Below the pieces are notes generated by a model. It had not been told where the DNA came from. It was given only the letters and a program-made list of their open reading frames with translations, and ran no database searches. A DNA stretch of 64,000 bases from Heterocephalus glaber (lineage: Eukaryota; Chordata; Mammalia; Rodentia; Bathyergidae): positions 5,376,523 through 5,440,522 of the forward strand of contig NW_004624747.1 in assembly GCF_000247695.1 (NCBI RefSeq). The letters run 5' to 3'. Each line of letters begins with the position of its first letter. Positions within the stretch are counted from its first letter, which is position 1. Below are positions 1 through 11,207 of the stretch, piece by piece. The position numbers were made by a program, and so were the translations under genes.

Positions 1-568
1 CCTGGCTGTGTGTTTATAGCGGGGGATGACAGGGAATTGTGCGTTCTGGGAGTCAACGGTGTGGCGCAGGAGGGGTGTATCCTAGGCAGGCCAGGGAGCC
101 CACGGGGTCGGAACCGCCCAGCCCCCGGGCACCACGAGTCGGCACACGAGGGCAGGTGTTCCCGCCGCCGCTCTGGGCGCACGTCCGCACTTGCAAGACC
201 GGGACCAGGGACTTGAAAGCACCCGGCGCGCCGCCCAAACCTGTCCTGCTAGGCGTCACTGGGAAGTTTTAGACGAGAACTGCAGGAAAATCCCCTCTGC
301 CTGGGGGTGTATGGGGGAGAAGGCAAGCTTAGGGTAGACCTGGCTGAGGCTGGGGGAAGACCTTGCGGGGGCAAAGAGCCTCAGAATTCAAGCCAGCCAC
401 CAGTCCTCTCAGCTGCACTGTCCCATTCATTTCTAGGCTTTGCATCAGCCGGTTTACTGGCTTCTATCTCATCCAATCTGTGAAGGGCCTTTTAGGGTTC
501 CTATTTTCCAGATGACTGAGGCTCAGACAGATAAGGAAACTTGCTCTAAGGATGTGTGACAGGATTCT
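1..568. other. Upstream intergenic sequence, partly GC-rich
   Basis: Bases 1-250 are moderately CpG-rich, but I see no convincing exon. Bases 480-550 resemble a MIR fragment (the 'gatgactgaggctcagac' type). Short open frames here look incidental. Confidence 0.5.
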
Positions 569-650
569 TTTTTTTTGTACCGGGGATCGAACTCCGGTCC
601 TTGCGCTTGCGAGACAGGCGGCGGAACCACTGAGCTAAATCCCCGGCCCT
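569..650 (-). repeat. Young ID-like tRNA SINE
   Basis: A full-length copy in reverse: T-run, GGTACC-like end, B box (GATCGAACTC) and A box (GAGCTAAATCC). It is flanked by a perfect 12-bp target-site duplication, tgacaggattct, at 557-568 and 652-663. It interrupts a MIR. Confidence 0.93.
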
Positions 651-679
651 ATGACAGGATTCTGAATCAGGATTTAGTA

Positions 680-890
680 TGTGCCTTCTTTGTGACTGGA
701 AGACTTGGCATAGAGAAAGGAACTTCACATTTTCTGAACTCCTACTGTGTGTGCGTAAGTTTCCATGCATTATTTCATTTTAGCACAACCGTTTAGGGGA
801 GTAGTTGCTATCCCCCCCCCCCATTTAACAGATGAGGAAATGTGTTTCTTTTAACCTGTCCAAAGTCTTACAGGTGACCCAGTGGGCTAT
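680..890. repeat. MIR-like ancient SINE
   Basis: It contains MIR hallmarks such as 'cagatgaggaaa' and the following 'cctgtccaaagtcttacaggt'. A C-run at 812-822 lies inside it. Confidence 0.6.
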
Positions 891-1325
891 GACCCTGGAA
901 GGGCTGATTCCGAGGCACCTTTTTGTTAACCACCACGATGAGCCAACCAGGGAAAAGCGGTTTCCAAACGCTGTTCTGATTATTACTGCTGTGATTGAGC
1001 CCGCGCGTGGGTCACGACCCGACTGAGGATGGAGCAGGGGTCACCAGGAACCCAGGCCGCTTCAGCCGGGCCAAACTTCACCAAGGAGACTCGTAGGCTG
1101 GACCCCAGCCCCGCCCCTCACCTACTGGCCCCAACCCTAGCTCAGGCAAATAGGGGGCCCAGCTGGCCGGGCCAAGGGGGAGGTGAGGTAGGCGGGGCCT
1201 GGGGCATGAGTGGCAGGCGAGGGGAGGGGCGGGACAAGAGTGTGCCTTCGACTCCGCCCCTCGGGCCTCCAGGCCGAGCGGGGAGGGTCCTCAGCAGCCT
1301 GGGAGGCAGCCGCGGCTCTGAGGAG

Positions 1326-1378
1326 GGCGGGCCGGGGCGGGGCGGCCGGGCGGGCGGGGCGGGGCGGGGCGGGGCCAC
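1326..1378. promoter_or_regulatory. Clustered GC boxes (Sp1/KLF-like sites)
   Basis: At least five GGGCGG cores are packed into about 50 bases, roughly 100-150 bases before the KREMEN1 start codon. Such arrays commonly drive TATA-less promoters. Binding is inferred from the motif only. Confidence 0.7.
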
Positions 1379-1401
1379 TTTCCGCCCCGAGTCTGGCTCC
1401 C

Positions 1402-1467
1402 ATGGCCGCCCCCGGCTCCCCGTGCTGCCCCCTCTCCCCCGGGCCGCGCCCCGGGGCCCCGCACTGA
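1402..1467 (+). promoter_or_regulatory. Candidate upstream ORF of KREMEN1
   Basis: An ATG in good context (CCCATGG) opens a 21-codon reading frame (MAAPGSPCCP...) that ends with TGA six bases before the KREMEN1 ATG. It is in the same frame as KREMEN1 but separated from it by that stop. If transcription starts upstream of 1402, this uORF could lower or tune KREMEN1 translation through leaky scanning or reinitiation. Whether it lies in the mRNA is not known from sequence. Confidence 0.5.
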
Positions 1468-1473
1468 CGGCCC

Positions 1474-1570
1474 ATGGCGCCGCCCGCCGCCCGCCTCGCC
1501 CTGCTCTCCGCCGCGGCCCTCACGCTGGCGGCCCGGCCCGCGCCCGGCCCCGGCCTTGGCCCCGGACCCG
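1474..1570 (+). CDS. KREMEN1: KREMEN1 coding exon 1 (signal peptide)
   Basis: This exon starts the precursor of Kremen1, a single-pass membrane receptor that binds Dickkopf proteins and helps remove LRP5/6 from the cell surface, dampening Wnt/beta-catenin signalling. The 97 bases encode MAPPAARLALLSAAALTLAA followed by a Pro/Gly-rich stretch. The hydrophobic Leu/Ala core is a typical secretory signal peptide. The ATG sits in a strong CCCATGG context. The exon ends at a consensus donor (G|GTGAGT) and leaves one base of a split codon, completed by exon 2 to give Glu. From memory of the human protein, the Pro/Gly linker here is about two residues longer, which is expected variation in a low-complexity segment. 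Confidence 0.95.
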
Positions 1571-1640
1571 GTGAGTGAGCGACCCCCGGTGCCTGTCCAG
1601 TGAGGATTCCGCCCGAGGGGCGACGCGGGCCGCCCACGGG

Positions 1641-2730
1641 GCGGCCCCCTCCCTCCCGCCTCGGTGTCCCCGGACCCCTTCGCCGAACCCCTCAGCGAGG
1701 CCCTGGGCCCGCCCGATGCCTCCGGGCTCTGGAGACCTGGTACTCCTCAGTGCCTCCCCCACCCCACCAGGTCACCTTTTCCGCCTCGGTGCCCCCGGGA
1801 TCCCTTCGCCAAGCCCTGGCGACTCACTGCCTCAGGGCCAGAATGCCCCTTCTGCCCCGTATCTACTGGGATCCCTTCTCCAAGTCCCTTAGCGACACCT
1901 CTCGGAGTGGGAGGGCTCCCCGCTTCAAGGCGCTGTACCCGCTTTCTAAGTTCCTCAGTGTCACCTCCCCCGGATCAGGACCCCTTTTCCGGAGCCTCAT
2001 TGCGAAGCTCCTGCGCCTCCCGCCTACCCGAGTGCACCCCGGCGCCTCCCCGCGGAGCCCCCGGCCCCCAGCCCCTCTGCCCGGTCCCGCTGCGCCTTCT
2101 TGGGCGACCCTGTAACTCCTGCCTTCAGAGCTGCGGAGTTGACTTGCCTCCTTGGCCCCGCTAGAGGCAGGTCTGGGTCCTGGGACGACCCGCTGTATCT
2201 ATCCTGGACGCCCCCTACCTCCTGCGTCCCCGCGGCCTCTGAACTTCTCCAATACTCAGGTGACTGTCCAGCAGCAAGAGAGAGAAAAGGAAAGGGTGAA
2301 GAGAGACTTCTCCCCTGCAGCGCTTAGGGTACTACTCCTGAGCGTGCTGTGCTGAGTCCTGTGACCTGGGTAACACCACAATTTAAATAGGTTATCCGGC
2401 TCCGCAGGCCAAGCACAGGTCTTGGGAGGTGGGGCCCTGGATCAGGATGGAAGCAGGGACTTTGCTTAGCTTCCACACAAAATCTTTGATAGCAGAATAC
2501 TTTCCAAGTTGAAGAGAAGGAAAGAGGACGTTGCCTGGCCCAGTTAACATTTTTCTGCAGGTTGTTTGGGTGTTGAGCATGGGACATTTGTGAAAGGGAA
2601 GGGAAAAGTTCATTACCGGTCTGTTTGAGTAGAAAAACCAGCCTCTGGGTTCTCCACCCAAATTTACAGACTGTGTTGTTGGAAAGACAGGATTTTTTTT
2701 GCTGGTGAAAGAAAGCTCAGTTGCTTTGTC
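1641..2730. other. Start of intron 1, no repeat recognised
   Basis: The GC-rich tail of the promoter island continues to about 2160, then ordinary intronic sequence follows. Long open frames in the GC-rich part are a composition effect. Confidence 0.6.
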
Positions 2731-2731
2731 A

Positions 2732-2880
2732 GGGGCATAGCGGTCCACGCCTGTAATATGAGCAACACTCAGGAGGTTGAAGCAGGAGGGAGGATTGAGG
2801 ATTGCCTGAGATCGAGGCCAGCCTGGGCTACATAGAGTTCAAGGCCAGCATGAAGTACATAGTGAGACCCTGTCCCTCCC
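2732..2880 (+). repeat. B1-type (7SL-derived) SINE
   Basis: It shows the B1 order: ...cacgcctgtaat..., ...aggaggttgaagcaggag..., ...gaggccagcctgggctac..., with an internal repeat of the 'aaggccagc' part. A C-rich tail follows. Confidence 0.85.
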
Positions 2881-2954
2881 CACCCCCCCCCCACCCCTAA
2901 AAGAGAGAGAGAATTACTTGGTTTACTCACCAACTTGGGTCAGTGCTAGGACTT

Positions 2955-3110
2955 GGTGTTGTCTTTTACCTTTGAGCCTCAGTTTCCTCATCTGTAAAGG
3001 GGGGATGATGATAATTCCCTTGTGGGATGTTATGAAAGCTTAAATGATATACTACTGTTGGTAACACATGTATAGAAGGCAATCAACATATTTTAGTAGT
3101 ACTTTTTATA
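2955..3110 (+). repeat. MIR relic
   Basis: The phrase 'cagtttcctcatctgtaaa' is the strongly conserved MIR core, followed by a degraded 3' part. Confidence 0.75.
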
Positions 3111-4755
3111 GTGCTTTGAAGTTCACCAAGTGCTAGACACCTCATTTACCCTGGGAATGCTGTGAGCTTCCTGTCTGATGAATCCCTGAAAAAAACAAAG
3201 CTTAGTTTTAGATCAGTAGAACAAGGGTCTCCAAGCACTGTAAACCTGAGGCTCAGTAAGTAGTTTCTGAGTGCTCATTGTCTTCTATGAGACTTTTACA
3301 ATTTGATCACTTCTACCGTTTGCCCTATATGAGGAGTAAGGGAGGGACATTCTAAGAGGCAGTATATGTCAACATAACTGTAACCTAGTAACTCCTTAGC
3401 TCGACTTTGCCATCTGTGTATTCAGGATTTAATGTCCTCGATGGAGAGAGAGGTATGGGTGAAAATAGATTGGTTCCCCCTCTGGAAAGGACAGAGTAAT
3501 AGCTCTGAAAATTGTTCAGTGAGGCAAGTCTGCACTCATGTTTATTGGAAAGTGGATCTCTCCAGTCACCTTTGCTTTGCTAGGTCACATGTAGTGAGTA
3601 ACTTTTATGTAATTTAAACCCTAAATCTTGGTGTGATTTGTTTAGAAGTCTGGGCTAAGGGCAAATAACCATCGTGATAAGTAGCCCAGGTTCTTAATTC
3701 AGAGTCTTACCAGCTTGGTTTCTAACTGTCCTGGTACATTGGTGCTTCTGAGACTTTTCCTCTCTGGTTGCAGAAGCAGTTTTAGAGACATACCACATGT
3801 TCTTCAGCATCACATCCTATCAAGAGCCTACCCACCAATTTTTAAAAATCCTTTCCAATAAAAAACACGTTTTACGCTGAAGATATGCCAAGTCTGCCAT
3901 TTCATATTTTGTGATACTGTAATTTTCTCTAAAATTTTGTGGATGGAAAAAATTATTCCAATACTTATATTCTGTACAATTTTGTAATATTTAAATTACT
4001 GGTGGTTTACATTTTTGAATGCTGACTTTCTAAAAACAGTTAGCTCATTCCCCATCAATGCTACTTCCAATTACAGTGTATAGGGAACCCTGAATGATCC
4101 CCCTTCTCTCCATTTTCTTCCTTCCTTTACAACTGATAAGAAGGAAGATAGAAATTAGAGGGGTAATCTGGACTGTCCTCTGAAGAAGAAGGGCAGTGGG
4201 GCCATGGGCCTGTGGGCTCTCAGCAGTGGGTTATCTTGTGAGATTTATTGACCTTAAGTGGAGAGCAGTGGACTTGGGTTATTTGAGTTCTCTGCATAAG
4301 GCAAACTGCCCAAGGTGAATGTCTTCCTTGAGAGTTTTACGGTGCTTGGGTCTGCTTGGTGTGCATCAACAGAGCTTATCCATTCAGGTTACTGTTGCTT
4401 TTTGTAAGTGTGTAAGTTGATGTTTGTTCTCCCTTAACACTTCATCTGGAACTTGTTCCATTAGCCAGTACTATGCCTTGCCATAAAACCTAAGAGATTA
4501 GTTAACAGCAAGAGTATCATTCTCTCTACAGAGTCTCGCCCCTTTTTAGGACTTCCTAGTGCTAATACTGGGGAGCTGAAGCAGTGAAGGAGTGAAGCAG
4601 ACCAACATTCGTATCAGTTACTTGTATGCTCTTTGAGTATTTTATGAAACACCATTTTGACCTGGCATCAGAGAACTCTAATCCTTTTGTGAAAATTTGT
4701 TTTGATCCCTAGAGAAATAATTTAAATGTTTGAGATTCTCAGCCATTTTGTACAT
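3111..4755. other. Unique intronic sequence
   Basis: I see no exon, RNA gene or clear repeat in this stretch. Confidence 0.4.
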
Positions 4756-4848
4756 CTTAAAGCAGTGGTAGTGAGCCTATGGCACAGGTGCTGCAGTGGG
4801 CTGTTTGTTATTGAAAGCACTAAAAGGTTTGCCATCACTATCTTAAGG
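4755..4848. mobile_element. Small hAT-like DNA transposon relic
   Basis: It starts 'agcagtggtagtgagcct' and ends 'aggtttgccatcact', imperfect terminal inverted repeats of hAT type over about 90 bp. The family name is not certain. Confidence 0.4.
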
Positions 4849-4998
4849 TGAGAAAGAATTGCTACATTTAGGCTCACCAGCATAGTTGGACCATAAGTAA
4901 TAAATGACTAAGATAAAATACATTGTTTCACAGTATCTAGATTAGGGATTTTTGGTAATAGGCCTCTTCATTTTGGTAACACCCTCTTCATTTTACAA

Positions 4999-5080
4999 TT
5001 TTTTTTTGGTACCAGGGATTGAACTCAGGACCTTGGACTTGTGGGGCAGGTGGTGGCACCACTGAGCTAAATTCCGGCCC
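4999..5080 (-). repeat. Young ID-like tRNA SINE
   Basis: Reverse full-length copy with an 11-bp duplication, tcattttacaa, on both sides (4988-4998 and 5081-5091). Confidence 0.93.
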
Positions 5081-5104
5081 TCATTTTACAACTTTTGAGC
5101 CTGG

Positions 5105-5292
5105 AATGCCACCTGAGGCCCTAGGTCAGTTCCGGGCAAACATTTTTGTAAAGGGTAAGACAGTAAATTGGACTTTGGAGGCCACATGCTATTGCAGTTA
5201 CTCAACTCTGACTTTGTAGTGCAAAAGCAGCCATAGACAAAATATAAATGAACAGGCATGACTCTATTCCAATAAAACTTTATGGATAGTTT
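5105..5292 (+). mobile_element. hAT-type MER relic, 5' part
   Basis: It contains 'gtaaagggtaagacagtaaa', 'cagccatagacaa' and 'ccaataaaactttat', a recognisable old DNA-transposon family. A likely 3' end reappears at 5783-5835 ('ctgtactttaccaactcctgctc') after intervening sequence. A related copy on the other strand lies at 45888-46195. Confidence 0.6.
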
Positions 5293-5893
5293 TGAATTTC
5301 ATATAATTTTTATATGTCACAATATATTGTCCTTCTGAATTTTTCAAATTTAAAACCCAGTCTTGGGGTTGTGGCCATACAAAAACAGGCAGTCCAGGTG
5401 AATTCAGGTGAGGTTGAGAAGGTGACCCTGCAAGGAGGGGTTGTGACCAGAACACCAGGTTGGGGTGGGGCTGATTCTGCAAGCCATGCCTCTCTGATGC
5501 CCAAGAGAGGATCCCGGGCGAGAAATGGGTGTTCTGCATGACTTTGGAGTCCTCTACATCCCCCCAACTCAGGCTGGGAGAATGACCGGGACATTCATTC
5601 ATTCAACAGGCATTCCGTGAGCTCCTGACCAGACTCTGTAACCAGAGGAGTGCCCACGACAGAGAAGCCTTGTGTCCTGTCCTAGCTTGCAGTCCTGCAA
5701 GAGGAGAGAGCTAATGAGTGAGATTTCTGTGACACACTCTAGAAAGGAAATAAAAAGTGAGCTGATTAAAAAAAAAAAACAAACAAGCAGTCCAGGTTAG
5801 GTCCTCAGGCTGTACTTTACCAACTCCTGCTCTAGGTGTATGTGTTTTGATTTTTTTTTCAGTGTTCATAGGTCTGAAAAAAGCAACAAGGAG
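5293..5893. other. Mixed intronic sequence with an A-run
   Basis: 'caggcagtccaggt' near 5385 and 'aagcagtccaggt' near 5785 bracket about 400 bp, suggesting an insertion within the hAT relic. A poly(A) run is at 5769-5780. Confidence 0.4.
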
Positions 5894-5977
5894 AGGACTG
5901 GGGATTTAGCTCAGTGGTTTTGCTGCCTGCTGCGCAAGCGCAAGGACCCGAGTTTGATCCCCGGTACCAAAAAAAAA
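5894..5977 (+). repeat. Young ID-like tRNA SINE, 'ctgctgcgcaag' subtype
   Basis: It reads GGGGATTTAGCTCAGTGG, then a GTTTGATCC B box, GGTACC and an A-run. The near-perfect target duplication is aagcaacaaggag / aagtgacaaggag. Confidence 0.93.
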
Positions 5978-8679
5978 GTGACAAGGAGGATTACTTTTAC
6001 CATTAAAAGTAATGGATGAACCTTTTACCATTACTGTTAATTACTTTAAGATACATATGGGAGATCCCTAGCAATAGAGAAAGCAACAACAAAAAAGCAA
6101 AAGATACATATGAAGGCTGGACGTAGTGGCGCACACCTTTTCTCAGAAGAAAAAAAGATACTTATGAAAGAAAGAAATTTTTTAAATGATAAATTTAAAA
6201 TTTTACCATGATTTTTAAAAATGATACTGGTGAAGGAAAGTTCATGCACATACATTTGGATCTTTAATTAGACATTTTAAAAAGGCTTTAAAGGGAAATT
6301 TAGTGTGGTTCAGTGCACAACATAAGGACAACAGTGCTTGCCTTTGGAACTAGCCTATAGTTTGATTGTTCAACTGTGCCTACAGATGTTGCTTGGAACA
6401 AACTGTTGAGAGATCTGTTTCTCAGAGGAAAGCCCAGGCAGCAGGTGGCACCAGCCCTGAGACCTAGAAAAACAGCCAGGAGAGAAAAAAAAGAAAAGAA
6501 AAAGAAAGAAAACAAATTTCCGTCACTTTCCTAAGCAGTTAATTTTTATTTCCATGTTTCTATTGTCATATACAAAGTGGTCATTGCAGAACAACCATGT
6601 GCTTAGTGTGGCTGATTATTTTGTTTTAATTAAAACATTTCTGAAAAAACAAAATGAAACCTTCAAACATACGAAGCTGATTGTGTTTGTACTGTGGAGC
6701 AGTTAATGCAAAACATTCAAGAGAGGCTGTAAGTTTGGATCTGTAGCTTTTGTCTGAATTTTTACCTCCTAAATAAGGACAACCTACCAGAAATTGAATG
6801 TGTCCTTAGGAAACTGCCTACACAGGTTTTGTTGAGATGAGATTTCCTCAAGCCCCCTGACACCACTTGGCAGGTTAGTTTCTGGCTGGCTCACTGTGCA
6901 GCCTCACGGAGGTGAGGATAACTTTCTTTCCCTGTTCAGTTTGACCTTGAGACTCCAGCTGAAACCTGGAAGTATTCATCTCCAAGGAACAGTGTAATGT
7001 CACTATTTTTTCCTCCCTCTTTTATCATTGTCGTCTTTCCAAGATGGCAGTGCCTTTTCCCAGACCTCAACTTTAGACTCACTGTCTGGTTTCAGACTGA
7101 ACAGGGACATTGAGAGAGGCCTTTATAGATATGTCAGAGATGTGTTCCTACATCTCACAAATAACCACTGTACTGAAACCTGCCTTCTCCTTCAAGGGAA
7201 TCTCTCTCTAAAATCCTCTTTCTAGGTATACGCCTACTTGTCCTGGACTTGTGTCACTTTGAAGAGGAATGAAGTTGGGTGCTAGGAAGTGGCTTGGGAG
7301 ACAAAAGGGTTTTGGCCACCCCACAGGCAAAGTTGTTGCTCTCTTTCCCACTTCTACAACAGGACCCTCTTGGGACTGTCTTCTGCTGGGCCCAGCTTCT
7401 GGTTTCCCCTGACATGGATTTAATCCTGGCAAGTAGCCAAAGCATTAAATTTTTATTGTTCAATTTACCACAAGGGCGGGGCCTTGCTTTTCATGGGTTG
7501 AGAAGGCTGTGGCTGTTTCCAAACCTGAGTGTCACACCACATTAGCAACTGCAGACTTTGAGGGCTGCATTTCTTTCAGTTTGGTTAGATTCTTGGTTAG
7601 ATCCAGAACAGTATACTCACACTTTTAAGTTTAAAAGCTAAGAAATTGTAAAAACAGAATAGACAACTTTTAAAGATGATTCATAATGGTTGTAGCTATC
7701 GACATATGTGACTGACCTTGTGTGGTTTCTATGTCTTACATACAGATGTATTAAATGGCTGTGCAGTTTCCTTAGTGTCCCAAAGTCAGATGACAATATG
7801 GTGACCAAGTAGTTTTCTTCCAGCAGAGTAGGGATTTTAACCAATCCCAATACAGTATGTAAATTACTTGCTGCTGTTTAATCTATAAAAATTTATCTTC
7901 AAAGAAAATTATTGGGCTGGTAAAAATATTTTTAATAATGACCACAGAAGCCATATTTGTTTTTCTTTGATGTTCTTCCGAAGACTCTTCTGGTTCTAAT
8001 CAGATTGTTCCCACATAAAATACAGTGGAAATCTACAATAATAAAATCCCCATTTCTATGTCTATGGGGAAATAAACAGGACGGGGACTGTTTTTTAAGG
8101 GGCTTTCCCCTTGCTTTTCCCCAGACTTAAAGCCTCTATTACTGGTGGGTGTTTTGGCATCAGTTAAGGGCCTTCAATCCTTCCCTCCCTCCATGTTTTG
8201 CTCTTTCATTAAAGTGTTTCTGTTGTCTAATTATATCCTTTCAATCAAATTAGAGACTGCAGCATCTGGTGAGGGCTCTAACTGCTGCCATCTGCACCTC
8301 GTATATACAGTCCTTTTCAGCTGAGAATCACTCAACTTTCAAATGGCAGGAAGAGATTTGGGAAAAAGTTTAGTTGGAGGGGAGGTTAATTTAAAAGGAA
8401 CATCTTCAAAGGCTGGGATAGGATGCCCAGCTTGCTGTGATGTGTGCATGGCCATGCAGAGCTTCATTGGCTTGGCTCTCCAAAGATGCTTGTTCAGAGT
8501 TTCTGGTGCATGAAGGGTTTATCTGTTGGTCTTAGCTGAAATGACTAGGCCCTCCCCTCCCTATTATGGTTTTGGAGGGGCCTGGGTGGAGCTGAGATTT
8601 TTCTCTCCTGAGAACACTCTTGTTATATGACCACTGGTTAATGGATGTGACACTTTCTTTTTGACCATTTCTTCTAACC
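5978..8679. other. Largely unique intronic sequence
   Basis: An internally deleted B1 start ('ggctggacgtagtggcgcacacc') sits at 6115-6140 and a GA-rich tract at 6482-6512. The rest shows no recognisable gene or repeat. Confidence 0.4.
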
Positions 8680-8922
8680 TAGTGATTTTAACAGAAGGAG
8701 GTTTTGCCCCCAGGGGACATTTTGCAACACTTGGAGGCATTTTTGACTATGACAACTGAGACGGTGCTATCAGCCATCTAGCAAGCAGAAGATAGAGATC
8801 CTGCTAAACATCCTAGAATGTACAAGACAACTCCCCCCACCCCCACCCCCCCTGCCCCCCCCCCCCCCCGCCATGACCCATCCTAAGATGTCAGTAGTGC
8901 TGAGGCTGAGAAATGCTGTCCT
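8680..8922 (+). mobile_element. MER5A-like hAT-Charlie element
   Basis: Diagnostic phrases are 'ttttgcccccaggggacatt', 'gctaaacatcctagaatg' and 'gtgctgaggctgagaaatg'. An expanded C-rich tract at 8833-8870 has grown inside it. Confidence 0.85.
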
Positions 8923-9117
8923 AATTGTATTGTTTTTTGCCTTTCCTTTTACTGTGGTTTAGGAGCAGGCAACTCTGATCAGCATCTTTTTTTCATTCTT
9001 AGAGTAGATTCCTCATTATCTACACCTAATCTCCTTTAGCATTTGTTTGGACAGTGTTTCAGAAACCTAAATGGAATAAGGTCTGTGATTCACTGTGTCT
9101 TTATAGTCTTTTTAGAG

Positions 9118-9345
9118 AGTTAGATTGCCAAATTAAATATAGGATGCTCAGTTAAATTTGAATTTCAGGTAAACACCAATAACTTTTTAGTATAAGTTTG
9201 TCTCATGTAATATTTGGAAATAACAGTACTTAAAAATTATTCAGTAGTTGAGTTAGGGTTAGGGAGAAAAAAATTACTTAGTATTTACCTGAAATTCAAA
9301 TTTAACTGAGCATCTTGTACTTTTATTTGCTAAATCTGGCAAACC
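9118..9345. mobile_element. Long palindromic non-autonomous DNA element
   Basis: The left arm 'gctcagttaaatttgaattt' (from 9148) is mirrored by the right-arm reverse complement 'aaattcaaatttaactgagc' near 9293-9312. The arms extend about 55-60 bases each, out to 'gattgccaaa' and 'tctggcaa'. This looks like an old foldback/MITE-like repeat family. I do not assign a family name. Confidence 0.7.
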
Positions 9346-10115
9346 TACTTAAGATCCATAAAATGCTATGTGAAACTTTAAACCTTGGATAATCAAAATT
9401 ATTCTGTTTCCTCTATCTGCCCTTATTCTTGTTGCTCAGAGGGGCTAGGGATGCCAGCATTGCCAGTTCCTGCCTGTTCATAAACCAGTGTTAAACTAAA
9501 TCCTTCCTTCTACCCTAAACTGTCTTCCTAGCCAGAACATCAGAAATCTGTCTTTTGATTATATTTTTGTGTTAGAACCAATTAACAAGTGCTTATCAAA
9601 TGCCTAATGTGTACCCATCCTCTCTGACCAGAACTCAACCCTGTGACAGATCACAGAAGCCTGTAACTTTGTTGCTTCAGAGTTTATTTTATTGTATTTT
9701 TTTTGCTTCAGAGTTTATTTTGAGGATGTACTCTAGAGATATGTTATCTACCTGTCAATGAGCTCTCCCCACTGAAGAACTCTTGTATTGCTTGTTCATC
9801 CCATGTCAGCTAAGAGAAGTTGAAAAGCCCAGAGCCTGGCTTCCATGGAGCATGGGCTGCACTCCAGGACTCCATTATTGGGGAAATTTCTTGCCATCTG
9901 ACATTAAAAGTAGGATATAGACGGTACTGATAAAAATTGTCTAGAAGCTGGATTGTGTAAATTTATTTGATTTCTTTTTAGTCTGATTGAGATCTTTATA
10001 TAGTATGAAATAGGAATATTCAAGTGATAGGCAAGGTGTAGATTTGAACCAGGCATATTCTGCCTAATGTGAACTCAGAAAATAAAAAATGTATATTCAC
10101 TAAAAATAGGGTAGA
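9346..10115. other. Intronic sequence without clear features
   Basis: A short local repeat, 'tgcttcagagtttatttt', occurs twice at about 9673 and 9704. Nothing else is recognised. Confidence 0.4.
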
Positions 10116-10119
10116 CTAC

Positions 10120-10150
10120 TGAGTTTGATCCCTGGTACCAAAAAAAAAAA
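10120..10150 (+). repeat. 5'-truncated ID-like SINE fragment (about 30 bp)
   Basis: Only the B box and tail remain: gagtttgatccctggtacc plus an A-run. The flanks 'ggtagactact' and 'ggtggactatt' look like a target duplication, so it was probably inserted truncated. Confidence 0.75.
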
Positions 10151-10459
10151 GGTGGACTATTTCCCCCATTATATGTGGCTTTACCATTGATTTCCTTTAA
10201 ATAGCAGGGTCCTCTAGTTTAAATGATGAGTATTTGACTTTCAAATATTTGATTTACATAAAATTTCCTGGAACTTCTCATAAATGATTGCTAGGCAGTC
10301 AGGAGGCTAACTTAAAAGTATACATTGGTAAGGAAACTTGGGCATTCTGTAACAGATTCCCCTACCCCAGGTCCCCATTGTCTACTTCTCTCACTCCACA
10401 AATATTTGCCGGTACCCTCTGTGCGGTTTGTAGTTGCTGAGGATACAAAGGTAAGATGC

Positions 10460-10534
10460 TTGGAGCTGGGGGTAGAGCATGTGGTTAGCATGTGCAAGGC
10501 CCTGAGTTCAATCCCCAGCACCAAAAAAAAAAAA
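10460..10534 (+). repeat. Older ID-type SINE
   Basis: 'ggtagagcatgtggttagca', 'aaggccctgagttcaatcc' and 'ccagcacc' plus poly(A) match the ancestral ID (tRNA-Ala-derived) form, distinct from the young GGTACC type. Confidence 0.85.
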
Positions 10535-10549
10535 CAGCTGAGTGGGTGA

Positions 10550-10640
10550 GGGGCTGGGAATTTGGAAATGTAGTGCAGTGGTAGAATGCTTGTCAAAACA
10601 TGCACGAGACTCTGAGTTTGATTGCCAGCACTGGGTAGAG
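10550..10640 (+). repeat. Older, diverged ID-type SINE
   Basis: It has 'gcagtggtagaatgcttgtc' and 'gagtttgattgccagcac', directly downstream of another ID copy. Confidence 0.75.
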
Positions 10641-11207
10641 GGGTAAGACAGGCTGTTGGAAGCAAGGCTAGGTGCTTTTTCAGGAATTACGGTTCAAGAT
10701 GATCAAGTCCTGTGGAAGGTACCATGTCACTTGTTTGATCCCCTTGTTCCTATAGGAGTACAATACTATCCTAGATCTAGCATTGAATTGTTCTCCTTTT
10801 GTCTTTTTTTTTTTTTTTAGAAATGACTTTTAATGAACTGAGGTATTGTCCATCAGAAAGCTGAACTTGAAGCTTTAGATATATCATACTTTCTATGAGC
10901 AAATTCTATCAAGATTGAGGTGACTTTTATAAATAAATATCTGAAGTAGACCCATTTGTACTATGTATTATATTGATAGATAAATGGTTTACATCATCCA
11001 AGTCTGATAGAGTATGTTTGGTTGGTACTGTCTGTAAAATCCATCAAAGTATTTTGCTTAATTAATGAAATGTTTTTCTTGTAGTTCTGCTTCTTCTGAC
11101 TTCTCAGTATCTTGAGTCTTAAACTGAGGCTTGGCTTAATCTCTCTGTATATGTTACAGAGTTAGATGCTGATAGGTTAGTGGTCATTTTTTTTTTCTCA
11201 AGAACTA

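Larger units (their letters stand above)
1000..1640 (+). promoter_or_regulatory. KREMEN1: CpG-rich promoter and 5' region of KREMEN1
   Basis: This stretch is very GC- and CpG-rich and surrounds the first coding exon. From about 1326 to 1378 it carries a run of overlapping GGGGCGGGG/GGGCGGGG boxes, the classic Sp1/KLF binding motif. No TATA box is evident near the exon. This is the usual layout of a CpG-island promoter with dispersed start sites. The exact transcription start cannot be read from sequence; it most likely lies between the GC boxes and the ATG at 1474. GC richness continues into the start of intron 1, to about 2160. Confidence 0.8.

Noticed and set aside
1029..2164. Several long open frames on both strands near the promoter
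   Set aside because: CpG/GC-rich DNA has few stops. Only the frame starting at 1474 matches a known protein and splices onward.
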